A stretch of 36,540 nt of DNA. It comes from Rhodobacteraceae bacterium UBA1943 (lineage in GTDB: Bacteria; Pseudomonadota; Alphaproteobacteria; Rhodobacterales; Rhodobacteraceae). Both the position numbers and the translations under genes were made by a program. Where the stretch lies: the NCBI GenBank assembly GCA_002336845.1, contig DDEX01000005.1:1-36540 (forward strand), given 5' to 3'. Positions within the stretch are counted from its first letter, which is position 1. The number at the start of each line of letters is the position of its first letter. Shown here in pieces: positions 15,298-22,680 of this stretch. The notes below the pieces were generated by a model that searched no databases, was not told the origin of the DNA, and worked only from the letters and a program-made list of their open reading frames with translations.

Positions 15298-17016
15298 TCA
15301 GGTGCGCACACCGGCGAACCGGGCCTGCCAGTCGGCGCGTTCCTCATCCGTGATCTTGCGGAACAGGTTTTCCGGCACCGAGAAGGCATGGCCCGCGGGC
15401 AGGGCGCGCAGCGCCTCGGCCGCATCCTTGGGCCAGGACCAGTCCTCGCAATGCAGGGCCGCCATCATGGTCGCCGCCGCATCGGGGATGAAGGGGGCCG
15501 AGATCACGGCGTAAAGCCGGATCAGGTTGAAGGCGAGGCGCACAATGGCTTCTGCCCGCGCCGGGTCGGTTTTCACCGCCGTCCAGGGGGCCGAGGATTG
15601 CAGGTATTCGTTGCCCACCACCCAGATGCCGCGCAGTTCGGCGGCGGCCTTCCTGACCTCCATCGCCTGCATATAGCCTTCATAGTCGCGCAGGCGTGCG
15701 CCCAGATCGGCGATCAGCGCCGCCTCTGCCGGGCCGTATTCGCCGCCTGCCGGAATGGTCTCCCCCAGCTTGGACTTGGCGAATTTGGTGACGCGGGAAA
15801 CGAGGTTGCCCAGAACATCGGCCAGATCCTTGTTCACGCTCGCCTGGAAATTTTCCCAGGTGAATTCGCTGTCCGACGACTCGGGGGCGTGCGACAGCAG
15901 CCACCAGCGCCAATAATCCGATGGCAGGATCGACAGCGCCTGATCCATGAACACGCCGCGCCCGCGCGAGGTGCTGAACTGGCCGCCGTCATAGTTCAGG
16001 TAGTTGAACGATTTCAGATAATCGACCAGCTTCCAAGGCTCGCCAGACCCGAGGATCGTTGCGGGGAAAGACAGCGTATGGAAGGGCACGTTGTCCTTGC
16101 CCATGAACTGGTAATAGGTCACGTCATGGGCGCCCTTGTCGGTGCGCCACCAGCGTTCCCAGTCGGCATCGGCCTTGCCGTTGGCATCGGCCCATTCGGC
16201 GGTGCAGGCGATGTATTCGATGGGGGCGTCGAACCAGACGTAGAAAACCTTGCCCTCCATCCCCGGCCAGGGCTGATCGCCCTTCATCACCGGAATGCCC
16301 CAGTGCAGGTCGCGGGTGATACCGCGGTCTTGCAGGCCGTCGCCGTCGTTCAGCCATTTCTTTGCGATCGAGGTGGTCAGCACCGGCCAGTCGGTCTTGC
16401 TGTCGATCCATGCCTCCAGCTTGTCGCGGAGCGCGCGCTGCATCAGGTAAAGGTGCTTGGTTTCCCGCACCTCAAGATTGGTCGAGCCGGAAATGGTGGA
16501 ATGCGGGTTGATCAGGTCGGTCGGGTCCAACTGCTTGGTGCAGTTGTCGCACTGGTCGCCCCGCGCGCTTTCGTAACCGCAGTTGGGGCAGGTGCCCTCG
16601 ATATAGCGGTCGGGCAAAAAGCGGTTGTCGTCGATGGAAAACACCATCTTTTCCGATACTTCGCGGATCAGGTGGTTTTCATCCAGCTTGCCCGCGAAGT
16701 GCTGGGTCAGCGTATGGTTGCGCTGACTGGACGAGCGGCCGAAATGGTCGAACGACAAGCGGAAGCCCTTGGCAAGCTCTGCCTGAACCTTGTGCATTTC
16801 GGCGCAGTATTCCTCAACCGGCTGGCCCGCCTTGGCGGCGGCGAGTTCGGCGGGCGTGCCATGTTCGTCGGTGGCGCAGATGAACATCACCTCATGCCCC
16901 ATCGCGCGGTTGAAGCGCGCGAACAGGTCGGCGGGCAGTTGCGAACCCACAAGGTTCCCAAGATGCTTGATGCCGTTGATATAGGGAATGGCGGAGGTGA
17001 TCAGAATCCGTGCCAT
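15298..17016 (-). CDS. metG: Methionine--tRNA ligase
   Basis: Methionyl-tRNA synthetase charges tRNA-Met, including initiator tRNA, with methionine. The 572-residue protein begins with the class-I catalytic fold: I-T-S-A-I-P-Y-I-N-G and H-L-G-N (the HIGH-type motif). A C-P-N-C-G-Y / C-D-N-C zinc knuckle lies at about 145-160. The KMSKS counterpart is F-S-T-S-R-G (about 355). The anticodon-binding alpha-helical domain follows. There is no C-terminal EMAP/Trbp111 dimerisation domain, as is usual for this short alphaproteobacterial form. An AAGGAAAAGGG stretch precedes the start. The gene appears to be transcribed alone or with the gene upstream at 17084. Confidence 0.96.
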   Translation of the reverse strand: MARILITSAIPYINGIKHLGNLVGSQLPADLFARFNRAMGHEVMFICATDEHGTPAELAAAKAGQPVEEYCAEMHKVQAELAKGFRLSFDHFGRSSSQRNHTLTQHFAGKLDENHLIREVSEKMVFSIDDNRFLPDRYIEGTCPNCGYESARGDQCDNCTKQLDPTDLINPHSTISGSTNLEVRETKHLYLMQRALRDKLEAWIDSKTDWPVLTTSIAKKWLNDGDGLQDRGITRDLHWGIPVMKGDQPWPGMEGKVFYVWFDAPIEYIACTAEWADANGKADADWERWWRTDKGAHDVTYYQFMGKDNVPFHTLSFPATILGSGEPWKLVDYLKSFNYLNYDGGQFSTSRGRGVFMDQALSILPSDYWRWWLLSHAPESSDSEFTWENFQASVNKDLADVLGNLVSRVTKFAKSKLGETIPAGGEYGPAEAALIADLGARLRDYEGYMQAMEVRKAAAELRGIWVVGNEYLQSSAPWTAVKTDPARAEAIVRLAFNLIRLYAVISAPFIPDAAATMMAALHCEDWSWPKDAAEALRALPAGHAFSVPENLFRKITDEERADWQARFAGVRT

Positions 17017-17083
17017 GGCGCGCCCTTTTCCTTAGGTCGGGCGCTGTTTAGCGCCCGACGCGGCAAAGGGCCAGAGCTTTGAC

Positions 17084-17836
17084 CTATTTCGCCGTATAGC
17101 CCCCATCAACAAGGTGATAGCTGCCGGTGATGAAGCTGGCGTGATCCGACAGCAGGAACAGCGTCAGCGCCGCGACCTCTTCGGCCTTGCCCATCCGGCC
17201 CGCCGGGTGCAGAGAAATCAGCCAGTCGCGCGCGGCCTGATCGAAGCCTGCCAGCAGCGGTGTGTCGATGAAGGCAGGGCCGACCGCGTTCACCCGGATG
17301 CCTTGGGTGGCATATTCCATCGCGGCGTTCTTGGTCAGGCCCACAACCGCATGTTTCGCCGCCACATAGGCGGGCGCGCCGGAGAAGCCGACCGATCCGA
17401 GGATCGAAGCCATGTTGACGATCGCCCCGCCCCCCGATTTCAGCATGGCCGGAATGCCGAACCGCAGCCCATAGAAAACGCCGTTCAGGTTGATGCCGAT
17501 CACCTGCGCCCAGCCATCAACGGGGTATTCCCCGGTTGGCGCCGATGGGCCGCCAATGCCTGCATTGTTCACCAGCAGGTGCAGCCCGCCGCCCCACGAT
17601 ACGGTATCGGCCACCATCGCCTCGACCGCCGTCGGATCGGCGACATCCCCGGCCAGCGCCTTGGCCTCGCCGCCCCGGCCGATGATGCGGGCCACAACGC
17701 CTTGCGCCTTTTCCAGCGAAATGTCCTGCACCGCGACCTTGGCACCCGCCTTGGCCAGCGCAATCGCGATCGCCTCACCGATGCCGGAACCGGCCCCCGT
17801 GACAAGCGCAGTACGACCTTTGAAGGTAATATCCAT
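17084..17836 (-). CDS. SDR-family NAD(P)-dependent oxidoreductase
   Basis: A classical short-chain dehydrogenase/reductase of 250 residues. It shows the nucleotide-binding T-G-A-G-S-G-I-G (13-20), N-N-A-G (90-93), catalytic Ser near 144, and Y157-x3-K161 in A-Y-V-A-A-K. The C-terminal S-F-I-T-G-S-Y-H-L-V-D-G-G-Y is also typical. Asp38 after the second strand (V-A-V-Q-D) suggests NAD preference. The substrate cannot be read from sequence; FabG-like and sugar or steroid dehydrogenases share these marks. AAGGAG lies upstream. It is divergent from an aldo/keto reductase across a 139-base gap, so the two redox enzymes may share control. Confidence 0.92.
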   Translation of the reverse strand: MDITFKGRTALVTGAGSGIGEAIAIALAKAGAKVAVQDISLEKAQGVVARIIGRGGEAKALAGDVADPTAVEAMVADTVSWGGGLHLLVNNAGIGGPSAPTGEYPVDGWAQVIGINLNGVFYGLRFGIPAMLKSGGGAIVNMASILGSVGFSGAPAYVAAKHAVVGLTKNAAMEYATQGIRVNAVGPAFIDTPLLAGFDQAARDWLISLHPAGRMGKAEEVAALTLFLLSDHASFITGSYHLVDGGYTAK

Positions 17837-17975
17837 TGGCGTCTCCTTTGGTTTGATATGGGCATCCTACACGAAATTGCGGGCCGGTTTATTGATCTGG
17901 CGCAGATGGGCCGAGATTCCCGGCTTGCCATGGCCGTGCAGGGCGATAGCTTGCGCCCTGTCGATGGAGGGCAGG

Positions 17976-19013
17976 ATGAAAACCATTTCCTTGGGGCGCA
18001 CCGGGCTGACTGTGCCCGAAATTTGCCTGGGCACCATGACCTGGGGCAGCCAGAACACCGAGTCCGAGGGCCATGCCCAGATGGATATGGCGCTGGATCA
18101 TGGCGCGACCTTCTGGGACACGGCCGAGATGTATCCGGTCAATCCGGTGCGGGCCGAAACGGTGGGCAAGACTGAAGAAATCATCGGTTCCTGGCTGGCG
18201 GCACGGGGCGGGCGCGACCGGCTGGTGATCGCCACCAAGGTGACCGGGGTGGGCCAGATGGTGCGGCCCGGCCAGCCGATTTCGGCCGCCACCCTGCGCG
18301 CGGCGGCGGAAGCCTCGTTGCGCCGTCTGGGCACCGATTATATCGACATCTACCAACTGCACTGGCCCAACCGGGGCAGCTATCATTTCCGCCAGCACTG
18401 GGATTACAAACCCACCAGCGACCGCCCTGCGGTCGAGGCCGAGATGCTGGATATCCTGGCCGAGGCGGCGCGTCTGATCGGCGAGGGCAAGATCCGCCAC
18501 ATTGCCCTGTCGAATGAAAGCGTCTGGGGCGCGGCAAAGTGGCTGTCTCTGGCCGACCGGCACGGCCTGCCGCGCATGGCGACGGTGCAGAACGAATATT
18601 CGCTGCTGTGCCGCCAGTTCGATACCGACTGGGCCGAACTGGCCGCGATGGAAGAGATGCCGCTCTTGGCGTTCTCGCCGCTGGCGACCGGGCTGCTGTC
18701 GGGCAAATATGCGGGCGATGTGACGCCCGAAGGCTCTCGTCGCAGCCTGAACCACAACCTTTCGGGCCGGATCACGCCGCGGGTGTTTCCCGCCGTTGCG
18801 GCCTATCTGGGGGTGGCGGCGCGTCATGGGCTTGATCCCTGCCAGATGGCGATTGCCTGGTGCCGGACGCGGCCTTTTCCCTGCGTTCCCATCATCGGCG
18901 CGACCAGTCTGGCGCAGTTGCAGACGGCCATTGGTGCGGCAGATGTCACCCTGTCGCCAGAGGTTCTGGCCGAGATTGAGGCCGTGCACCGCGACTGGCC
19001 GATGCCATACTGA
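17976..19013 (+). CDS. Aldo/keto reductase (Tas-like)
   Basis: A 345-residue NADPH-dependent aldo/keto reductase of the (beta/alpha)8-barrel type. The full catalytic tetrad is visible: Asp48 (F-W-D-T-A-E-M-Y), Tyr53, Lys88 (A-T-K-V) and His129 (Y-Q-L-H-W-P). The layout and length resemble E. coli Tas and the voltage-gated K-channel beta-subunit branch. The open frame extends far upstream, but ATG 17976 is supported by GGAGG seven bases before it and by the canonical M-K-T-I-S-L-G-R-T-G-L start. Substrate unknown. It is divergent from the SDR gene and is followed by a small lipoprotein gene. Confidence 0.93.
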   Translation: MKTISLGRTGLTVPEICLGTMTWGSQNTESEGHAQMDMALDHGATFWDTAEMYPVNPVRAETVGKTEEIIGSWLAARGGRDRLVIATKVTGVGQMVRPGQPISAATLRAAAEASLRRLGTDYIDIYQLHWPNRGSYHFRQHWDYKPTSDRPAVEAEMLDILAEAARLIGEGKIRHIALSNESVWGAAKWLSLADRHGLPRMATVQNEYSLLCRQFDTDWAELAAMEEMPLLAFSPLATGLLSGKYAGDVTPEGSRRSLNHNLSGRITPRVFPAVAAYLGVAARHGLDPCQMAIAWCRTRPFPCVPIIGATSLAQLQTAIGAADVTLSPEVLAEIEAVHRDWPMPY

Positions 19014-19090
19014 CGACGCCCGGCCGAACCCCGGGCTTGCGGCGGTCGCGCGGACCTGATTCACTGGGCGGCAAGGCAAGGGGGCGCGGG

Positions 19091-19696
19091 ATGCGGTATC
19101 TGGTTCTGGTCGCTGCGGTCGCGCTGTCGGCCTGCACGATGGGTCTGGGCGGTAAGGGCGGCAAGGCGGTGACCGCCAATCCGATCACGGGCGGCGATGT
19201 TTCGGTCACGGCATTGTCCGGGCCGCCGGGGGCTGCAAGTCCCGGCGCGTCGCCCGCGGCGGGGGCAAAGCCGCCGCTGCCGAACCCCGCCCGGCCACAT
19301 CCGGCCGCTGCTGGTGCGGCTGGGCCTGACAAGTCTGCGCCCGGCAAGCCTGCACCAGATGCGCCTGCTGCAAAGCCGGGCGCACCCGGCGCGAAGCCGG
19401 TCGATGCGGCCGCCACGGCCCCAGCCGCCGAGGAGCCGAAACCAGAACCGCCCCCCGCCTCGCCAGAGGAAGCCGCCTGCCGAAAGAAGGGCGGGCAATG
19501 GGCCAAGGTTGGCAAGGGGGCCGGGCAGACCTGCGTGCGGCGCACGCGCGATGCGGGTAAGGAATGCAGGAAAGCCTCGCAATGCGAGGGGCTGTGCCTT
19601 GCCCGTTCCGGCACCTGCGCGCCGATCACGCCTTTGTTCGGCTGCAACGATATTCTGCAAAATGACGGTTCAAGGGTGACATTGTGCATCGACTAG
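19091..19696 (+). CDS. Pro/Ala-rich lipoprotein with Cys-rich C-terminal domain
   Basis: A 201-residue predicted lipoprotein. ATG 19091 gives MRYLVLVAAVALSACTMG with a lipobox (LSAC), while the open frame upstream has no such signal. Residues about 30-130 are a low-complexity Pro/Ala/Gly/Lys linker. The last ~75 residues form a compact cysteine-rich domain with E-E-A-A-C-R-K-K-G-G-Q-W, C-V-R-R-T, G-K-E-C, C-E-G-L-C and a final L-C-I-D, probably disulfide bonded in the periplasm. I recognise the pattern as one seen in Rhodobacterales hypothetical proteins but cannot name a function. It overlaps the next lipoprotein gene by 13 bases. Confidence 0.8.
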   Translation: MRYLVLVAAVALSACTMGLGGKGGKAVTANPITGGDVSVTALSGPPGAASPGASPAAGAKPPLPNPARPHPAAAGAAGPDKSAPGKPAPDAPAAKPGAPGAKPVDAAATAPAAEEPKPEPPPASPEEAACRKKGGQWAKVGKGAGQTCVRRTRDAGKECRKASQCEGLCLARSGTCAPITPLFGCNDILQNDGSRVTLCID

Positions 19697-20187
19697 GGGT
19701 GACAAGACTGCGGCTTCTGGCCTGTCTGGTTGTGATGGCCTGTTCGGCGCCGGTGGCGCCGCCTCAAGGCGGCTATCGCGCGGCGGGGGTGCCGATCTAT
19801 TCCTCGGTGCAGGTCGCGACAGACCGCCTTGCCGGTGACTGGCGGCAGGAGGCCGCTTTTGGCCCGGCAGGCTGCGCGCCGGGCGGGGTGACGATTTCCG
19901 GCAAGGCGGCGTTGCAGGCCAGCTATCGGCTGTGCCTGTCGGGCCGCGAGATGAAGGGCGGCGGCGCGATGCAGCCCGCCGGTCCGGGGCGCTTTGTTGT
20001 CGGCGGGCGGGCGTGGTGGGTGCTGTGGGTGGATACCAACTATCGCACGCTGGTGATTGGCACGCCCGATGGCAGCTTTGGCTTCATCCTTGACCGCACC
20101 GGTGCCATTTCGCCAGACCGGCTGAAGGCCGCCCGCGAGATATTGGAGTGGAACGGCTATGACCTGTCGCGCCTGACGGTGTTCTAG
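19684..20187 (+). CDS. Lipocalin-like lipoprotein
   Basis: A 167-residue predicted lipoprotein starting at GTG 19684, which has AAGGG seven bases upstream; GTG 19699 is possible. The signal ends in a lipobox (V-M-A-C-S). The mature part has D-R-L-A-G-D-W-R-Q-E-A and, later, W-W-V-L-W-V-D-T-N-Y-R-T-L-V-I-G-T-P and F-G-F-I-L-D-R. These correspond to the lipocalin GxW entry and the closing strands of Blc-like outer-membrane lipocalins, which bind lipids. Two cysteines in the mature part could pair. Overlap with the preceding Cys-rich lipoprotein gene implies coupled synthesis, perhaps of partners at the cell envelope. Confidence 0.72.
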   Translation: MHRLGVTRLRLLACLVVMACSAPVAPPQGGYRAAGVPIYSSVQVATDRLAGDWRQEAAFGPAGCAPGGVTISGKAALQASYRLCLSGREMKGGGAMQPAGPGRFVVGGRAWWVLWVDTNYRTLVIGTPDGSFGFILDRTGAISPDRLKAAREILEWNGYDLSRLTVF

Positions 20188-20205
20188 CACGCGAAATCTG
20201 GCCTA

Positions 20206-20236
20206 TTGGGTGCCAAGGCGCTGGTCTTGGCCCCAA
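20206..20236 (+). terminator. Hairpin after the lipocalin-like gene
   Basis: TTGGG-TG-CCAAG, loop of eight, CTTGG-C-CCCAA: a stem of ten pairs with a small internal loop, 18 bases after the stop at 20187 and just before the ribosome-binding site of the Imm11-like gene. It lacks a U-run, so it may be a weak terminator or an RNA processing/stability element. Confidence 0.5.
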
Positions 20237-20255
20237 GCGAAGTTCAGGAGCAGAC

Positions 20256-20870
20256 GTGGCCTATATTGTTGAGCAATCCTACGAGAAGAACCACTTCGTC
20301 CATGTCGAAAGCCTCGACGACGGCGCGGCTTGGCTAACCTTCAACAAACCTAAGGATACCCGTGGCATGGCGGCTGGCATCCCGGTGCCGTCCGAGATTG
20401 TGCCGCGTCGCTATGTGGTGACCGACAAGCAGGTGCCCGTACACGGGTTCTTCAGTTGCATGTACGGGAGTGCCGTTGACGACCGGATGGTTGCTGCGGT
20501 CGAGGCGATTGAGCCGGGGGTGCATCGGTTTCACCCGGTCGAGATCACGATGAAGGCCGACGGGCGGCCCCTGCCGCGCCCGCAGTTCCTGTTGAACTGC
20601 TGTACAAGTATCGATGCCGTTGACCCGGACCATTCGCGGGTCAAGATCAAGCGCGTGCTGCCCGAAGAAACCCACCCCGACCTTTGGTACTATGCGCGCC
20701 AGATGGGCGGCCCGCTGCAACTTGCCGTCTATCGCGACCGGGTCGCCGGGCGCGCCATGTGGTGGGACAACAGGTTCAACCGCCTGTTCTTTTCCGATGC
20801 CTTGGTCGCGGCGCTTCAGGCTGCCGGGGTCGAGGGATTCAACCTCAGCCCGCATGTTGCAGAGACCTGA
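20256..20870 (+). CDS. Imm11-like (DUF1629) protein, orphan
   Basis: A 204-residue soluble protein starting at GTG 20256, five bases after AGGAG. The central D-G-R-P-L-P-R-P-Q-F-L-L-N-C-C, the D-P-D-H-S-R-V-K-I-K-R block and the C-terminal W-W-D-N-R-F-N-R-L-F-F-S-D-A-L-V-A-A-L match the overall design of the Imm11 / DUF1629 family, described as immunity proteins for polymorphic toxins. No toxin gene, secretion marker or second immunity gene is adjacent. So it may be an orphan immunity gene, or a DUF1629 protein with another job. Family membership is by recall of motifs and moderately sure; function is not shown. Confidence 0.6.
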   Translation: MAYIVEQSYEKNHFVHVESLDDGAAWLTFNKPKDTRGMAAGIPVPSEIVPRRYVVTDKQVPVHGFFSCMYGSAVDDRMVAAVEAIEPGVHRFHPVEITMKADGRPLPRPQFLLNCCTSIDAVDPDHSRVKIKRVLPEETHPDLWYYARQMGGPLQLAVYRDRVAGRAMWWDNRFNRLFFSDALVAALQAAGVEGFNLSPHVAET

Positions 20871-20959
20871 GCCGCAGCCGCGCTTTTCCGTGGGACATGA
20901 CAGGAGCTGCGGATGGTTGTCATCACGGGTTACTGCCGTCACCCAAGCCGCGATTCCCC

Positions 20960-21018
20960 TTGACCGCTGGCCCGTTTCTGCCCTCATAAGTCCAGCTCTT
21001 CCTGCGATTTGAGGCCAG
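20960..21018 (+). promoter_or_regulatory. tauR promoter with paired TauR-like boxes
   Basis: On the minus strand, CTGGACTTAT (20986-20995) and CTGGCCTCAA (21009-21018) are direct repeats exactly 23 bases apart. As I recall it, the R. capsulatus TauR recognition repeat is CTGGACTTAA; these match it 9/10 and 8/10. A TTGACC -35-like box is at 20960-20965 and a CATAAG -10-like box at 20985-20990, so the first repeat covers the -10 and the second covers the ribosome-binding site of tauR. This suits autorepression. Confidence 0.6.
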
Positions 21019-21019
21019 A

Positions 21020-22486
21020 ATGTCGATCCCTGCCGAAGCCTTTGTTTTGCCGCCCGCCGGGCGGGGCAGCCTGCAACAGCGCATCCGGCAGATGGTGACC
21101 GAAGGCATTCTGGCAGGCCGGTTCCGCCCCGGCCAGCGGATGCCCTCTTCCCGTGGTCTGGCCGAGCATCTGGGCATCAGCCGGATCACCGTGACGCTTT
21201 CCTATGCCGAACTTGTGTCGTCCGACTACCTTACCGCGCGGGGCCGGTCTGGCTATTTCGTTTCCGAAAACGCCCCTCATGCGCCCGAGGTGCCCGCACG
21301 CGGCCCTCGCGCCGAAAGCCCCGATATTGCGCGCCTGCTGGCGGGCCGCGTGCTGTCGGCGGGGCAGGTGGACCGGCCCGCGGATTGGGAGGCCTATCCC
21401 TATTCCTTCATCTATGGCCAGGCCGATGCCACGCTGTTTGACCATCAGAACTGGCGGCTTTGTGCGGTGCGGGCGCTGGGGCGGCGCGACTTTGCCGCCC
21501 TGACGCAGGATTACTATGACCGCGACGACCCCCTGCTGATCGAGCATGTGCTGCGATCCATCCTGCCCCGTCGCGGCATTGCGGCGGAACCGGATGAGGT
21601 GTTGCTGACCATGGGGGCGCAGAACGGGCTGTGGCTGGCCTCTCAGGTGCTGTTGGGGCCGGGGCGGCGGGCGGCGGTGGAAAACCCCTGCTACTCGGGC
21701 TTGCGCGGTGTTCTGGTGGCGACGGGAACCCAGATCCTGCCGGTGGATGTGGATGCCGACGGCCTGCCGCCCGAGGCGGTGCCGAAGGGGGTGGATGCCG
21801 TCTTCACCACCGCCAGCCACCAATGCCCGACCAACGCCACCATGCCGCTGGACCGCCGGCTGGCCCTGCTGGAGGCGGCGGGGCGCGAGGGGTTTGTGAT
21901 TATCGAGGATGATTATGAGTTCGAGATGTCGTTCCTTAAGCCGGTGTCACCGGCCTTGAAAAGCCTCGATAGCGACGGGCGGGTGATCTATGCCGGGTCG
22001 TTTTCCAAATCGGTGTTTCCGGGGATGCGATTGGGCTATCTGGTCGGGCCTGCCAGTTTCATCCGCGCCGCGCGTGCGCTGCGGCTGACCACCCTGCGCC
22101 ACCCGCCGGGGCATATTCAGCGCACGGTGGCCTATTTCCTGTCGCTGGGCCATTACGACGCGCTGATCAACCGGATGCGGACCGCCTATCGCCGCCGCCG
22201 TCAGGTGATGGAGGAGGCGATCCGCGACAACGGGCTGGTGGTGGCGGGGCAGGGCGGCTTTGGCGGGTCGTCCTTCTGGATGCGTGCGCCGGCGGGGGTG
22301 AATACCGAGGTGCTGGCCGAACGCCTGCGCGCGGATGGCGTGCTGATCGAACCGGGGAGGGTGTTTTTCGACCCGGCAAGCGCGCCGCGCAACTATTACC
22401 GGCTGGCCTATTCCTCGACCCCGCCGGTGCGGATCCCCGAAGGCATCGCGCGGATTGCCCGCGCAATAAGGCAGGGCGCGGGATAG
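21020..22486 (+). CDS. tauR: TauR-like MocR-family regulator (GntR HTH + aminotransferase domain)
   Basis: A 488-residue MocR-type regulator. Residues 15-80 are a GntR winged helix (M-P-S-S-R-G-L-A-E-H-L-G-I-S-R). Residues about 120-485 are a fold-type-I aminotransferase-like domain with the PLP lysine Lys330 in G-S-F-S-K-S-V-F-P-G-M-R and E-D-D-Y at 296-299. Such proteins sense amino compounds through PLP. PdxR is a close relative, but the xsc-tauE-soe neighbourhood and the CTGGnC repeats make TauR, the taurine-responsive activator, the better call. GAGG at 21011-21014 is the ribosome-binding site and lies within a putative operator repeat. Confidence 0.85.
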   Translation: MSIPAEAFVLPPAGRGSLQQRIRQMVTEGILAGRFRPGQRMPSSRGLAEHLGISRITVTLSYAELVSSDYLTARGRSGYFVSENAPHAPEVPARGPRAESPDIARLLAGRVLSAGQVDRPADWEAYPYSFIYGQADATLFDHQNWRLCAVRALGRRDFAALTQDYYDRDDPLLIEHVLRSILPRRGIAAEPDEVLLTMGAQNGLWLASQVLLGPGRRAAVENPCYSGLRGVLVATGTQILPVDVDADGLPPEAVPKGVDAVFTTASHQCPTNATMPLDRRLALLEAAGREGFVIIEDDYEFEMSFLKPVSPALKSLDSDGRVIYAGSFSKSVFPGMRLGYLVGPASFIRAARALRLTTLRHPPGHIQRTVAYFLSLGHYDALINRMRTAYRRRRQVMEEAIRDNGLVVAGQGGFGGSSFWMRAPAGVNTEVLAERLRADGVLIEPGRVFFDPASAPRNYYRLAYSSTPPVRIPEGIARIARAIRQGAG

Positions 22487-22497
22487 CGGAAAGCGCC

Positions 22498-22512
22498 GGG
22501 GGCGCTGCCCCC
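22498..22512 (+). terminator. Hairpin after tauR
   Basis: GGGGGC, loop GCT, GCCCCC: a six-pair GC stem starting 12 bases after the tauR stop. There is no U-run. It lies about 50 bases before the second copy of the dispersed 20-base repeat, the same neighbourhood as at 14166-14213. Confidence 0.5.
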
Positions 22513-22559
22513 CGCGACCATGGCTCCTCGGACCAATGGCGGAACCATGGCCGCACCCG

Positions 22560-22579
22560 GGATATTTATGAACAGATGA
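22560..22579 (-). repeat. Dispersed 20-base intergenic repeat, copy 2 (inverted)
   Basis: The reverse complement of 22560-22579 is identical to 14166-14185. It lies in the tauR-xsc gap, just upstream of the paired TauR-like boxes at 22588-22620. Confidence 0.8.
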
Positions 22580-22587
22580 AGGGACAT

Positions 22588-22620
22588 CTGGCGCTATCAG
22601 CCCGGAGGCACTGGCCCTAA
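22588..22620 (+). promoter_or_regulatory. Paired TauR-like boxes upstream of xsc
   Basis: CTGGCGCTAT (22588-22597) and CTGGCCCTAA (22611-22620) are direct repeats whose starts are 23 bases apart, the same spacing as before tauR. They match CTGGACTTAA at 6/10 and 8/10. They lie about 60 bases upstream of xsc, a fitting place for an activator; I could not place a convincing -10 box downstream. Confidence 0.6.
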
Positions 22621-22680
22621 GAGGGCCTTGGGCGGGGGGCTATCAATCGTTCAACGCGATATGCCGGGGAGGATAGACCC

